Positions 43,971 through 52,939 of a stretch of DNA of 58,973 nucleotides are shown here, in pieces; the stretch's first letter is position 1, and each line of letters opens with the position of its first letter. The notes beneath the pieces were generated by a model that saw only the letters and a program-made list of their open reading frames with translations, was not told the origin of the DNA and searched no databases. This stretch comes from Opitutia bacterium (GTDB taxonomy: Bacteria; Verrucomicrobiota; Verrucomicrobiia; Opitutales; Opitutaceae): positions 1 through 58,973 of the forward strand of contig JACRHS010000029.1 of assembly GCA_016217595.1 (NCBI GenBank), read 5' to 3'. Both the position numbers and the translations under genes were made by a program.

Positions 43971-45731
43971 ATGCATAGTTTCTCCGAGCAATGTCTCGAC
44001 ATGGCCCGCTCAATTCTGGGCCATAATCTCGACTCGATCCAGCCGGACGGCACCGTCCTCCCGGCCCCGGGGGAGCAACCCCGGCCCGACGAACCCGGCC
44101 ACGTGGCCTACGCACTGGGCGAATACTACCGCGCCACCGGCGAATCCACCCTCAAGGGCGTCGACCTCATCGACCTCACCGCGCGCTGCCTGACCGCGCA
44201 GATGTTCACCGAGCCCGCCGCCGAAAACGGCCTCGCGTACGCCTCGCTCGGTCTCCTGTGCTTCGGCCCCTCCAAGGAACGCAATCCCGTCTGGGAACGC
44301 CTCGTCGAAGAGACGCAACAGCGCATCGACAAACAGCTCCTCCACCGCAGCGACTACGACAACCACTGGCAGGCCTTCAACGTCGCCAAGGCGGTCGCGC
44401 GTTACAGCTTCGGCCTTTCCAAGAAAGACGAGACCTCGCGCCTGATCGAGCGCATGGTCGACCGGATCAACCAGACCAGCTCGTCCGGATTCTTCGACGA
44501 CTCCACCTCCGGACTCGGCGGTAATTTCAATCTCTACGGCGTGATGACCTTCGTGTTCATCCGCTCCGCGCTCCAGTTGCACGCCAACAGCGGCGTCCGC
44601 GACCGCAAGCTCCCCACCCTGCGCACCTACGCCGAGAAATACATCAAGATCATGCCCGATCTGGTGCGTTCCGACGGCCTCGGCTGGGCCTTCGGCCGCG
44701 CTGCTGGCGCCTACGGCCAGATGCACTGCATCAGTCTCGTGCTGCAAGGTCTGCGCGATGGCTGGATTCCGGACGATCAAAAGCCCAAGTATTTCGATCT
44801 CCTGCGCCGGCTGTTCTTCTTCTTCTACCAGACCTACCTCGACCAGGAACACGGCTTCCTCGATCTGCGCGACGGCGAACGCACCGCCCATCATAATCAC
44901 ACCACGCGGATGGCGAATTTCGACGCCGCCCGCTACCTCTGCCAGTGGTCGCGTCTCGCCAAGACGGTGCAGATGCCGACCGGCACGCCGCGCCTGGAAC
45001 CCACGCGCTCGACAGGTCGCTTCGTCATCTTCGACAAATCGAACCGCAAAGAGCAGGGCCTTTTCCTCTTCCGCGACGCCGACAGCGGCCTGCATTTCCA
45101 GATTCCGCTCATCTCCTGCGGTGGCAAAGCCGTGGCCGATGCCCTCCCCTTCCCACACTGCCCGGGCATCTTCGACTGGCCCAACGGCATCTATCTGCCG
45201 TTGATGATTCCCGAACTCACATTCGGCGATCACGCCACGGTCCCGGCCTTCTACGGCAAGAACTGCGTCACCGGCCTCGGTCTGCGCAACAGCTTCTTCT
45301 TCCGTTACGAGCAGCCTGATCTGATCGACTCCAAGGAAGAACTCGTGCGCGGTCTCGGCAGCGTGAAGGTGCAATGGACCTTCACCGGCGCGAAGATCTC
45401 CTGCGAATTCGCCTACAACGTGAAGCAGCAGGTGACGCTCGACAAGTTCCGCTACATGCTCGCCATCGCGGCGCCGCACTCGAAGTACCACGTCGCCGGC
45501 TCGGTCATGCTCGGACCCAACGGCCATCGCTGCACCGTGGTGAAAGACGACTTCCAAGCCACCTGGCTGGACACCGAGGTCGTGACCAACGACCCGACGT
45601 ACCGGACCAACTACGGCAAGATCCACTACCTGCAATACCTCGTGCGCGATCACCCGCTGATCATGCGTCCGGGCAATGCCTACCGGTTGATCGTCGAGTT
45701 CGAGCCCGAGATTGCCCACGCCGAAGGCTGA
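43971..45731 (+). CDS. Unrecognised protein, alpha-helical N-half with beta-rich C-half
   Basis: I do not recognise it with certainty. The 586-residue protein has no signal peptide. Residues about 1-330 are alpha-helical repeats rich in aromatic and acidic residues (YALGEYYRATGE, GLAYASLGLLCFG, DNHWQAFNVAKAVARY, GLGGNFNLYGVMTF, GRAAGAYGQMHC), as in alpha/alpha-toroid enzymes; about 340-586 is beta-rich (FVIFDKSNR, WPNGIYLPLMIPEL, VKVQWTFTGAKISCEF). This two-part form recalls polysaccharide lyases and heparinase-like proteins, which is a guess. It sits between rho and hisF on the same strand, with 240 nt before it. Confidence 0.75.
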   Translation: MHSFSEQCLDMARSILGHNLDSIQPDGTVLPAPGEQPRPDEPGHVAYALGEYYRATGESTLKGVDLIDLTARCLTAQMFTEPAAENGLAYASLGLLCFGPSKERNPVWERLVEETQQRIDKQLLHRSDYDNHWQAFNVAKAVARYSFGLSKKDETSRLIERMVDRINQTSSSGFFDDSTSGLGGNFNLYGVMTFVFIRSALQLHANSGVRDRKLPTLRTYAEKYIKIMPDLVRSDGLGWAFGRAAGAYGQMHCISLVLQGLRDGWIPDDQKPKYFDLLRRLFFFFYQTYLDQEHGFLDLRDGERTAHHNHTTRMANFDAARYLCQWSRLAKTVQMPTGTPRLEPTRSTGRFVIFDKSNRKEQGLFLFRDADSGLHFQIPLISCGGKAVADALPFPHCPGIFDWPNGIYLPLMIPELTFGDHATVPAFYGKNCVTGLGLRNSFFFRYEQPDLIDSKEELVRGLGSVKVQWTFTGAKISCEFAYNVKQQVTLDKFRYMLAIAAPHSKYHVAGSVMLGPNGHRCTVVKDDFQATWLDTEVVTNDPTYRTNYGKIHYLQYLVRDHPLIMRPGNAYRLIVEFEPEIAHAEG

Positions 45732-45810
45732 TGCGGCCCGCGCCGCAGGTGCCGTTTAGGTGGAGGATCGCGTTGATCCACACCTAAACTTCCGACTAAT
45801 TCTTCGTTCC

Positions 45811-46575
45811 ATGCTCTCCCGCCGCATCATTCCGTGCCTCGACGTCACCGCCGGACGGGTCGTCAAAGGCGTGAAATTTCAGGAGCTGCGCGATGCCGGC
45901 GATCCGGTCGAATGCGCCAAGGCCTACGACGCCCAGGGCGCTGACGAGCTCGTGTTTCTCGACATCACCGCGTCCAGCGACGGGCGGAAGATCATGCACG
46001 ACGTCGTGGCCTCCACCGCCGAGCAGTGCTTCATGCCGCTGACCGTTGGCGGCGGACTGCGCACCGTGGCCGACATCGAGGCGATGCTCAAAGCCGGCGC
46101 GGACAAAGTTTCGCTCAACACGGCCGCGATCAAAGATCCCGAGCTGATCCGCGCCGCCTCCGAGCGTTTCGGCGCGCAGTGCATCGTGCTGGCGATCGAC
46201 GCCAAACGCGATCCGGGACCGGAACCGCGCTGGCGCGTCTACACCCACGGCGGCCGCAATCCCACCGAGCTCGATGCCGTCGCCTGGGCCAGACGCGGCG
46301 TGGAACTGGGTGCCGGCGAGATTTTGCTGACCAGCATGGATCGCGACGGCACGCAGGCCGGTTACGATCTCGAACTCACCCGACGCGTCAGCGATGCGGT
46401 GAGCGTGCCGGTGATCGCCAGTGGCGGCGCGGGCACCCTCCCCCACTTCGCCGAGGTGCTCGACCAAGGCCGCGCCAGCGCCGTGCTCGCGGCGTCGCTC
46501 TTCCACTTCGGCACGTTTACCGTGCCGCAGGTGAAGGATTATCTGGCCCGTCATCACGTGCCGGTGCGCCAGTAA
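45811..46575 (+). CDS. hisF: Imidazole glycerol phosphate synthase subunit HisF
   Basis: HisF is the cyclase that turns PRFAR plus ammonia from HisH into imidazole glycerol phosphate and AICAR in histidine synthesis. The 254-residue TIM barrel starts [20 protein letters not shown] with the first catalytic Asp in CLDV, and has FLDITAS, the phosphate loops VGGGLRT and ASGGAGT, and the second catalytic Asp in VLAIDAKRD. Length is normal. No other his genes are in the window. It converges on an oxidoreductase gene. Confidence 0.97.
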   Translation: MLSRRIIPCLDVTAGRVVKGVKFQELRDAGDPVECAKAYDAQGADELVFLDITASSDGRKIMHDVVASTAEQCFMPLTVGGGLRTVADIEAMLKAGADKVSLNTAAIKDPELIRAASERFGAQCIVLAIDAKRDPGPEPRWRVYTHGGRNPTELDAVAWARRGVELGAGEILLTSMDRDGTQAGYDLELTRRVSDAVSVPVIASGGAGTLPHFAEVLDQGRASAVLAASLFHFGTFTVPQVKDYLARHHVPVRQ

Positions 46576-46608
46576 AACCGGCGCACCGCGCGGTGTGTCG
46601 GGAGCTGT

Positions 46609-47949
46609 TTAGACGGTCGGTTCCCAGCCCGGCTGGTACTCGCGCGACCAAAGCGTGGCCGCCTCGGCATCGCCGATGATGTGGCCGTTGCTCGGATCGA
46701 TTTGCAGACTGCGGCGAACGCGTTGGGCGATGTTGCCGAGCTGCCCGAGCACGGTGCTGCAATGACCGCCGGAGATCGGCGCCGTCAGTGTGGCCGTGCC
46801 GCGGATCGCATTCACGAAATTGCCAGCGTGATCTTCCTTGAGCCCGGGGTCCTTGCTGTTGGCGAGATCGACGCCCTTGCCCTCGTTCACTCCCACCGAC
46901 TTGATCGGCTTGTTGTCGAGGCCGTACACGGTGTAGCCACCGCTGCCGTCATAATCGAGGATGCCCTTGCTGCCGAAGAACACGATGCCGTTGGCCTTGT
47001 TGCCCGGGCCGAAAGTGTTCGTCGAACGCCCGAACCAGGTGATGCCGCGGCCGGCGCCGTATTCGAGTTGGATTTCCTGCGTGTCGGGAGCCTCCCAATC
47101 GTCGACGCCGACATCGTGCCACCGGCCGCCGAAGGAGCTGACCTTGGTGGGATAGCTGAGGTCCATGGCCCAGCGCGCGACGTCGAGCAGATGCACGCCG
47201 TTGTTCAACGCCTCGCCGGTGCCCCAACGCCAGAACCAGTGCCAGTTATAGGGATGAAGATTGCTGCGGTAACCGGTGCGTGGCGCCGGCCCCTGCCAAA
47301 GATCCCAATCGAGCTCCGCCGGCGGCGCGATCACCTGCCCGTAGCCGATCGGATCGCGCCGACGCGAATAAAAGCACTTGGCCAGATAAACCGTACCGAT
47401 CAGGCCTTCGCGCATCTCCTGCACCATCTGCTGGGTGTACTGGATGGAGCGGCGCTGATTGCCCATTTGCACCTGCCGTTTGTATTTCTGCGCCACCTCG
47501 ACGAGGATTTCGCCCTCGCGCGGATTGTGGCTGCACGGCTTCTCCACGTACACGTGCTTGCCGGCCTTCGCCGCCAGAATCGCCATGGGAGCATGCCAGT
47601 GATCGGGTGTCGCGATGACCAGCGCGTCGACTTCCTTGTCCTCCAAGACCCGCCGAAAGTCGGTCTCGGTCTTCACGGCCGTCTGCTGCTTCTTGCCCAC
47701 GGTGGCGACGGCCTTGGGCAGATAACGTTTGTCGACGTCGATCACGTATTTGATGTCCACACCCGGCACGCCGGTAAACTTGCTGATAAGATCAAGCCCG
47801 CGGGAATGAATGCCGGCAACCGCAACGACCACGCGATTGCTGGGAGCGCTTTGCGCCTGCAGCGGACTGAGCCGCGAAGAAAGTGCGACGGCTGCGCCAG
47901 CCGTGAGCGAAGAAGCGAGAAAATGACGACGGTTGATTTGTTGAGGCAT
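46609..47949 (-). CDS. Tat-exported Gfo/Idh/MocA-family oxidoreductase
   Basis: The 446-residue protein has a twin-arginine signal (NRRHFLASS, about 1-32), an NAD(P)-binding Rossmann fold (about 40-165) with ATPDHWHAPMAILAAKAGKHVYVEKPCSH, containing the conserved EKP, and a C-terminal alpha/beta domain (about 170-446) with HLLDVARWAMD. Such exported sugar dehydrogenases are common in Verrucomicrobia and Planctomycetes and probably act on periplasmic sugars. Specific substrate is unknown. It converges on hisF and stands upstream, in the opposite sense, of nothing obviously linked. Confidence 0.92.
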   Translation of the reverse strand: MPQQINRRHFLASSLTAGAAVALSSRLSPLQAQSAPSNRVVVAVAGIHSRGLDLISKFTGVPGVDIKYVIDVDKRYLPKAVATVGKKQQTAVKTETDFRRVLEDKEVDALVIATPDHWHAPMAILAAKAGKHVYVEKPCSHNPREGEILVEVAQKYKRQVQMGNQRRSIQYTQQMVQEMREGLIGTVYLAKCFYSRRRDPIGYGQVIAPPAELDWDLWQGPAPRTGYRSNLHPYNWHWFWRWGTGEALNNGVHLLDVARWAMDLSYPTKVSSFGGRWHDVGVDDWEAPDTQEIQLEYGAGRGITWFGRSTNTFGPGNKANGIVFFGSKGILDYDGSGGYTVYGLDNKPIKSVGVNEGKGVDLANSKDPGLKEDHAGNFVNAIRGTATLTAPISGGHCSTVLGQLGNIAQRVRRSLQIDPSNGHIIGDAEAATLWSREYQPGWEPTV

Positions 47950-48053
47950 AGCTATGGGGATTGGAGTGCTGAGGATAGACGCAAGCTGCGGGGCTTGGTT
48001 GCGAGGAAAAATTTATCGACCCATGTCACCACCCAGCGACGGGCACGGAAACG

Positions 48054-49031
48054 TCAGGGCGAATTGGAGGAGAGCGGAAATTTATTCCGCGATGCTTCGA
48101 CTTTGATGTAGTGCAACACCACCGGAGCCAGAATCATTCCGGGGACGCCCATCAACGCCTCGCCGATGATCAGTCCGAGCAGCGTCAGCCACATCGGATT
48201 TTTTATCCGGCTGCCGATGATTTTACTGTTCAGGAAATACTCCAGCTTGTGCAAAACCACGAGGAAAGTGAGCGCCATCAACGCCAGTTTGGGCGAGAGC
48301 GTGAACGCTATGCCCACAATCAGCGTGTTGCTCATGAGATTGCCGATGATCGGCAGCAGGCCGCACAGAAACGTCAGCACGATGATCACGACCTTGTAGG
48401 GAAAATCATTCCAGAGGATGAACGTGGCCGTCAGCGAGGTGTTGATGGTGGAGATCGCGAGCTGCGCGCCCATGACCGTGGCAAAACTCCGGTAGAACGT
48501 TTTGAAACGCTCACCGACCTCCTGCCAAACCAACAGGTAAATATTGTCGGGCACCGCGTGCGAATCCGGCTCCAGCTGAAAGCGCGCGTTCACAAACAAG
48601 CTGACCGCCACGACCAGTCCGATAACAAATTCCACCAGTCCGAGCGTCAGCGCCTTGGCATATTTGCCGATGCCCGCGATTTGCTCGCTCACCGCATCGC
48701 GCGCCTGCGCCTTGAGGCTGTCATAGTCGCTAAAGGGCAGCTCGATGTCGTGGGAACGCGCGAGCTCCAACAGCGAGGGGATCGTCTTGGTGGCGATCTT
48801 CGGCACCGCATCATAGGCCTGCAACGCGAAGAAATAAGAGCCGATCGCCGCCAGCGTGACACCCAGAAGGAAAAGTGAAACGCCCAGGGCCTTGCTGCGG
48901 CCAAAGCTCAACTGATGCAGCGCGAAGTAGGAAAAGATGACTGTGATGAAAAGCGTGGGCAGATGCAGCAACACCACCAGCAACAGCAACAGGGCAACCA
49001 GAACGTAGGAAAGCTTGGCAGGATTCGACAT
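48054..49031 (-). CDS. AI-2E family (PF01594) membrane transporter
   Basis: The 325-residue inner-membrane protein has about eight membrane helices and the family pattern: two N-terminal helices, a helical soluble segment (about 85-140), then helices around ALTLGLVEFVIGLVVAVSLFV and the terminal NPMWLTLLGLIIGEALMGVPGMILAPVVL, which is the best conserved family region. Members export small molecules or act as Na+/H+ antiporters; the name from AI-2 export should not be taken as function here. ATG at 49031 is chosen. It follows the sigma factor gene by 96 nt on the same strand. Confidence 0.88.
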   Translation of the reverse strand: MSNPAKLSYVLVALLLLLVVLLHLPTLFITVIFSYFALHQLSFGRSKALGVSLFLLGVTLAAIGSYFFALQAYDAVPKIATKTIPSLLELARSHDIELPFSDYDSLKAQARDAVSEQIAGIGKYAKALTLGLVEFVIGLVVAVSLFVNARFQLEPDSHAVPDNIYLLVWQEVGERFKTFYRSFATVMGAQLAISTINTSLTATFILWNDFPYKVVIIVLTFLCGLLPIIGNLMSNTLIVGIAFTLSPKLALMALTFLVVLHKLEYFLNSKIIGSRIKNPMWLTLLGLIIGEALMGVPGMILAPVVLHYIKVEASRNKFPLSSNSP

Positions 49032-49127
49032 GTAAGAGCAAAGATGGGCGATGAGATCGCCCACCCGACTACCGCTCGACTGCGGGCATTTCAAGAAGCA
49101 TCCCCACCCCACTGACCGGGCGGCAGC

Positions 49128-49862
49128 TCACGCCGCCCGGTCGCCGGCCAGAAAGGACTGCCACAACGACAGCACGATGAAGTCGCTCCGCAGCTTCTTC
49201 TCGGCGGCGTCGCGCAACTGCCGCACCCGCTCCTTCGAGATGCCGAGTTCGTCAGCAATCTCTTCGAGCGTCGCATCGTCGAGATAGTAGCGCCGCAAGA
49301 CAAACGCGTGGTTGGCCGGCAGCCGGTCGAGCGCGGCCTGCACCGACGAAGCGACGTCGTCAGTCTCCGCCGAACGCGCCGGACATGCGGCATCATTGTC
49401 GGCCAGTTCCAGCAACGGCCGGCCCTCCGCGTCGGTCTCGTGGAACGAACACGGTTCGGCCGCGAGCGCGAGCCGGTCTAGTTGCCGCACTTTACCGTCC
49501 TGCATGCCGGTGACCGCCGCGACTTCCGCGGTGGTCGGCGACCGGCCGAGATCGCGTTCGAGCGCGGCCGCGGCCCGCCGCACGGTGTTGACCTGCGCCC
49601 GGGTGCGCCGCGAGAGCGGATCGAGCCGCCGCAACTCATCGTAGACGGCGCCCCGCACCCGGATGAAACAATAGGCGCGGGCCTCGTGCCGCGGACCGTT
49701 GAAGCGACGCAACGCCTCGACGAGCGCCACTTTGCCGGCGCTCGCGAGGTCTTCGCGCGAGACTTGCGCCGGCAACCGCCGGTCGAGTTGGGCCAAAACC
49801 GCATCGATCACGGAGAGAGTATCCGCGAGGGAATTGGCAGAGGAGGTAGGGATGGCATTCAC
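49128..49862 (-). CDS. FliA/WhiG-like alternative sigma factor
   Basis: The protein (244 aa from the GTG at 49862) has region 2 (DLASAGKVALVEALRRF and IRVRGAVYDELRRLDPLSRRTR, very close to the FliA hallmark), region 3 (RRAAAALERDLGRSPTTAEVAAVTGM) and region 4 (LPANHAFVLRRYYLDDATLEEIADELGISKERVRQLRDAAEKKLR). It should direct RNA polymerase to a special promoter set. No ATG start is available in frame; GTG codons at 49862 and 49946 are the options and neither has a Shine-Dalgarno. No flagellar or anti-sigma gene is nearby. It may be co-transcribed with the AI-2E family gene. Confidence 0.88.
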   Translation of the reverse strand: MNAIPTSSANSLADTLSVIDAVLAQLDRRLPAQVSREDLASAGKVALVEALRRFNGPRHEARAYCFIRVRGAVYDELRRLDPLSRRTRAQVNTVRRAAAALERDLGRSPTTAEVAAVTGMQDGKVRQLDRLALAAEPCSFHETDAEGRPLLELADNDAACPARSAETDDVASSVQAALDRLPANHAFVLRRYYLDDATLEEIADELGISKERVRQLRDAAEKKLRSDFIVLSLWQSFLAGDRAA

Positions 49863-50410
49863 GGGAACAGAAACGAAAAAGAGGAAAGATGACGCGGCGG
49901 GTGTGCGGGCGGCGCGGCGCTTTCGGCTGGCGGGAAATAGAACCACGGCTCAGGTCGCTCGGCACCGGAAGACTTCTCCGGCGTCCGCCCTCATTGACCG
50001 TGGGTAAAGTGGCATGCGCAACCGCGTCGGCAGAGGACGGGAAACGATATCCAAGCCGCTCTAGACCTGCATCGTTCCCCGCCTCCGCATCCGCGATTCC
50101 GCATGGAAACTCGGCCCCTGCCGGCTTGGGCCGCCGGCTGGCTGCAAAGAGATCCGATGGGGCGTGGCGGATTCCGGCCTCGGATCAAGGACCGGCGCTA
50201 CTTCGAAGGAAAGGGTTGGCGGGCGCCTCACCGGAGGCACCGCGCCGCTCGCACACCGTCGTCCCTCTCGCGCCGCGGAAGCGGGCGGATTGGACGGCCG
50301 CAGGAATTCATGGCGGACGTGGGCTGATTGACCTGGGCTCAGCGTTGAAGCCGCTGGGGAATCTGGAAAACGAACCGGGAGGCTCGGACTCCGGAAGCGG
50401 CTTTGTGATT
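49863..50410. other. GC-rich intergenic stretch without a supported gene
   Basis: About 550 bp between the sigma factor start and the terminator at 50411. Open frames here are Arg/Pro/Ala-rich and look like chance reading of GC-rich DNA. Nothing else is recognised, apart from being the likely place of the sigma factor promoter. Confidence 0.5.
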
Positions 50411-50447
50411 TAAAACAAAAGACCCACTTCCGGGAGGGAAGTGGGTC
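50411..50447 (-). terminator. Strong rho-independent terminator
   Basis: GACCCACTTCC (50421-50431) pairs with GGAAGTGGGTC (50437-50447) around GGGAG; on the minus strand TTTTGTTTTA follows. The transcript it ends is unclear: either a small gene at 50475-50639 or a long one from 51886 running antisense to the Dabb gene. Confidence 0.85.
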
Positions 50448-50474
50448 AGCGTTAAAAGGGTTTGGGGGGCGCTT

Positions 50475-50639
50475 TTAGCTTACTGTACTTCCCGATTGGC
50501 GGCCGCGATAGTGGCGAGAGTTAACGCCAACAATGCGCGTGACGTCCGCCAGCGTAGTGACCGCAACGGATGCGGCCATGCTCGTCCACGTTGCGTGGCG
50601 GCGGCTCGTCATTGGTTGGGTTTGCTTTCGGGCGTTCAT
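50475..50639 (-). CDS. Possible small basic protein (54 aa)
   Basis: A 54-codon frame (MNARKQTQPMTSRRH... ending SGSTVS) with a helix-like centre (LADVTRIVGVNSRHYR) ends 27 nt before a strong minus-strand terminator, which is the main reason to list it. There is no Shine-Dalgarno and no known family. It could be chance. Confidence 0.3.
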   Translation of the reverse strand: MNARKQTQPMTSRRHATWTSMAASVAVTTLADVTRIVGVNSRHYRGRQSGSTVS

Positions 50640-50780
50640 GTTTGTGTGGATTGACTGGATAACCGTGAGAAACGGCCCATGCCGAGAAAAAAACAAGGGG
50701 GATGTTGAAAAAAGTTTCGTTTCGTCCCCGGTCGCGCTCTCTGTTGCCTCCGCGCCAATTATCCATCTCTTCAAATCACC

Positions 50781-51083
50781 ATGCTCGTTCACAACGTCTT
50801 TTTCTGGCTGAAACCCGAACTCACCGCCGCCCAGCGCGCCGAATTTCGCCGCGGCGTGGAATCGCTGCTCACCATCAAGCCGCACGTGGCCCAAGGTTTC
50901 GTCGGCACACCCGCCGCCGTGGCTGATCGGCCCGTGGTCGACAAGACTTACTCGGTCGCGTTGACCATCGTGTGTCGCGATGTCGCCGCGCACAACGCCT
51001 ACCAGGTCGATCCCGTCCACCTGGCGTTCGTCGAAAAATTCAAGAGCTGCTGGACCCGCGTGCAGATTTACGACGCGGAGTAA
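50781..51083 (+). CDS. Dabb (stress-responsive A/B barrel) domain protein
   Basis: The 100-residue protein is one Dabb domain: MLVHNVFFWLKPELT with the conserved His-x-hydrophobic start, a Phe-x-x-Gly helix (RAEFRRGVESLLTI), YSVALTIVCRD and the ending HLAFVEKFKSCWTRVQIYDAE with HxxFV. These dimeric ferredoxin-like proteins serve in stress response or as small cyclase-like enzymes; which applies is not known. There is no Shine-Dalgarno. Its stop lies 17 nt from the convergent metallo-beta-lactamase gene. Confidence 0.9.
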   Translation: MLVHNVFFWLKPELTAAQRAEFRRGVESLLTIKPHVAQGFVGTPAAVADRPVVDKTYSVALTIVCRDVAAHNAYQVDPVHLAFVEKFKSCWTRVQIYDAE

Positions 51084-51100
51084 TTCCGCCCGGCCCATCT

Positions 51101-51886
51101 CTACGCAGAAAGCACTACGCGCAATCCGTCGTGTGCCGGCGCGATGCCCGCAGGCAAACCGGCCGCCAACTCCGCGTGGTCGGTGAGGTGCGTGAGATGC
51201 GTCAGCCACGTACGCGGTGCGCCGATCTCGCGCGCCACCGCCACCGCTTCATCGATGCTGAGGTGACTCGGATGCGGCTTCGGGCGCAGTCCATCCAGCA
51301 CCAGCGCATCGGCGCCGCGGGCCAGCGCGATGGCTGCCGGCGGCACCTGCTTGCAGTCGGTGTAGTACACGAATTTTTTCCCGCTGCTGCGTTCGACAAA
51401 CACCAGTCCGAGTGTCTGCGCATCGCCGTGTGGCAGCAGCGTGGAATGGATCGTGCCCTGCGGTAATTCGAGCACGGACGGCATCGGTTGCAGCCGAAAA
51501 GCCGCGTAACCTTTCGTCGCTGGCCGCTCGCAAATGGCGTACGGATAAATCGCCTGCACCCGCGCCAGCCCGGCGGGAGTCGAGTACACCGGCAGCGCCG
51601 AGCCGCCGAGCAAATCGCAAAACCGCCGCAGGTCGTCCATGCCCGTGATGTGATCGGCGTGCTCATGGGTCAGGAGGAACAGATCGATCCACGCGATGCG
51701 TTCGCGCACGCACTGGAGGCGAAACTCCGGCGTGGCGTCGACCTGGATGCGCAGGCCGTCCATCACCACATGGATGGAGGCGCGCGTGCGCCGGTTGCGC
51801 GGATCGCCCGACGTGCACACGGGGCAATCGCAGGCGATCAACGGCACGCCCTGCGAGGTGCCCGAGCCAAGGATGATCACTTCCAT
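51101..51886 (-). CDS. Metallo-beta-lactamase-fold hydrolase (PhnP-like)
   Basis: The 261-residue protein starts MEVIILGSGTSQGVPLIACDCPVC, as in PhnP phosphodiesterases, including the Cys residues of the structural zinc site. The metal motif THEHADHITGMDDLR (HxHxDH), LPHGD and YYTDCKQVP follow, and the last His in WLTHLTHLTDHAE. It probably cleaves a cyclic phosphodiester or related small ester in the cytoplasm. The ATG at 51886 is chosen over a 45-codon longer frame. It is divergent from the TIM-barrel gene, 166 bp between. Confidence 0.9.
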   Translation of the reverse strand: MEVIILGSGTSQGVPLIACDCPVCTSGDPRNRRTRASIHVVMDGLRIQVDATPEFRLQCVRERIAWIDLFLLTHEHADHITGMDDLRRFCDLLGGSALPVYSTPAGLARVQAIYPYAICERPATKGYAAFRLQPMPSVLELPQGTIHSTLLPHGDAQTLGLVFVERSSGKKFVYYTDCKQVPPAAIALARGADALVLDGLRPKPHPSHLSIDEAVAVAREIGAPRTWLTHLTHLTDHAELAAGLPAGIAPAHDGLRVVLSA

Positions 51887-52052
51887 GGCACCACGGAAAG
51901 CCAACGCCCCGCCTGCGGCCAGCCTGCAATTGCATAGCAGAGATTGTCGCGCACGGGCCACGAATTTTCCTCGCCATGCGTTTGGGCGGAAAAGCACGCT
52001 GCCTCGCGCCACGCAGCCCATGCGTTCGCCCTTTCTTCAACCTCTCCCCGCC

Positions 52053-52904
52053 ATGCACACACGCCGCGATTTCCTCAAAACGGCCGGTCTCGGTCTGGCC
52101 GCCGGCTCGCTTCTCAGTTCCTCCAGCGGACACGCGCAAAGCGCGCCCGATCCGACCAACGCCGCCCCGGCCGCGATCACACTCGGCGTAGCGTCTTACT
52201 CGCTGCGCAAATTCAAAGTCGACCAGGCGCTCGCCATGACGCAACGGCTGGGCATCTCGCGGATGACGTTCAAAGACGCCCACCTCTCGCTCAAAGCCCC
52301 CGACGAGCAGATCAAGCAGACCATGGCTCTCGCCCGCGAGAAAGGCATCGAGGTGTATGCCTGCGGCACGGTGTACATGAAAACCGAGGCCGACGTCGAC
52401 GAGGCGTTTCGCTACGCCAAGACCGCCGGGATGCAGATGATCGTCGGCGCCCCGAATGTGGCACTTCTGCCATTGGTGGAGAAACGGGTTAAGGAATCGG
52501 GCGTCGCCCTGGCCATCCACAACCACGGCCCGGACAACCCGCTCTACCCTTCCCCGCTGGATGCGTTTGCCCTGATCAAAAACATGGACGCGCGCATGGG
52601 CCTCTGCATGGACATCGGCCACACCCAGCGTTTGGGGCAAAGTCCCGTGGCGGTTTTCCAGGAGACGTTCGACCGCGTTTTCGATGTGCACATCAAGGAC
52701 GTCTCCGGCTCGAACAAGGCTGGCAAGACCTGCGAAATCGGCCGCGGGGTCATCGACATGGCCGGTTTCCTGAAAACCGTGATCGCGAAAAAATACGCGC
52801 ACACGCTGAGCTTCGAATTCGAGAAGGATGACAACGATCCGCTGCCCGGCATGGCTGAATCCGTCGGCTACGTCCGCGGGATGCTGAAACTGCTCGGAGC
52901 CTGA
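52053..52904 (+). CDS. Tat-exported sugar phosphate isomerase/epimerase-like TIM barrel
   Basis: The 283-residue protein has a twin-arginine signal (TRRDFLKTAGLGLAAG, about 1-29) and an AP-endonuclease-2-type TIM barrel (about 42-283) as in xylose and hydroxypyruvate isomerases: LGVASYSLRKF, AIHNHGPDNPLYPSPLDAF, LCMDIGHTQRLG and DVHIKDVSGSNK supply the Glu/His/Asp metal ligands. It likely rearranges an exported sugar or keto-sugar. An oxidoreductase gene follows after 35 nt, so the pair probably acts on the same sugar in the periplasm. Confidence 0.9.
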   Translation: MHTRRDFLKTAGLGLAAGSLLSSSSGHAQSAPDPTNAAPAAITLGVASYSLRKFKVDQALAMTQRLGISRMTFKDAHLSLKAPDEQIKQTMALAREKGIEVYACGTVYMKTEADVDEAFRYAKTAGMQMIVGAPNVALLPLVEKRVKESGVALAIHNHGPDNPLYPSPLDAFALIKNMDARMGLCMDIGHTQRLGQSPVAVFQETFDRVFDVHIKDVSGSNKAGKTCEIGRGVIDMAGFLKTVIAKKYAHTLSFEFEKDDNDPLPGMAESVGYVRGMLKLLGA

Positions 52905-52939
52905 TTCGTCAACCCGTTCGCCGCTATTTCTCCCGCCTT

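Noticed and set aside
49889..50413. Plus-strand frame of 174 codons ahead of the hairpin at 50421
   Set aside because: Low-complexity Arg/Pro/Gly composition, no start signal, and the terminator's T-tract is on the other strand.
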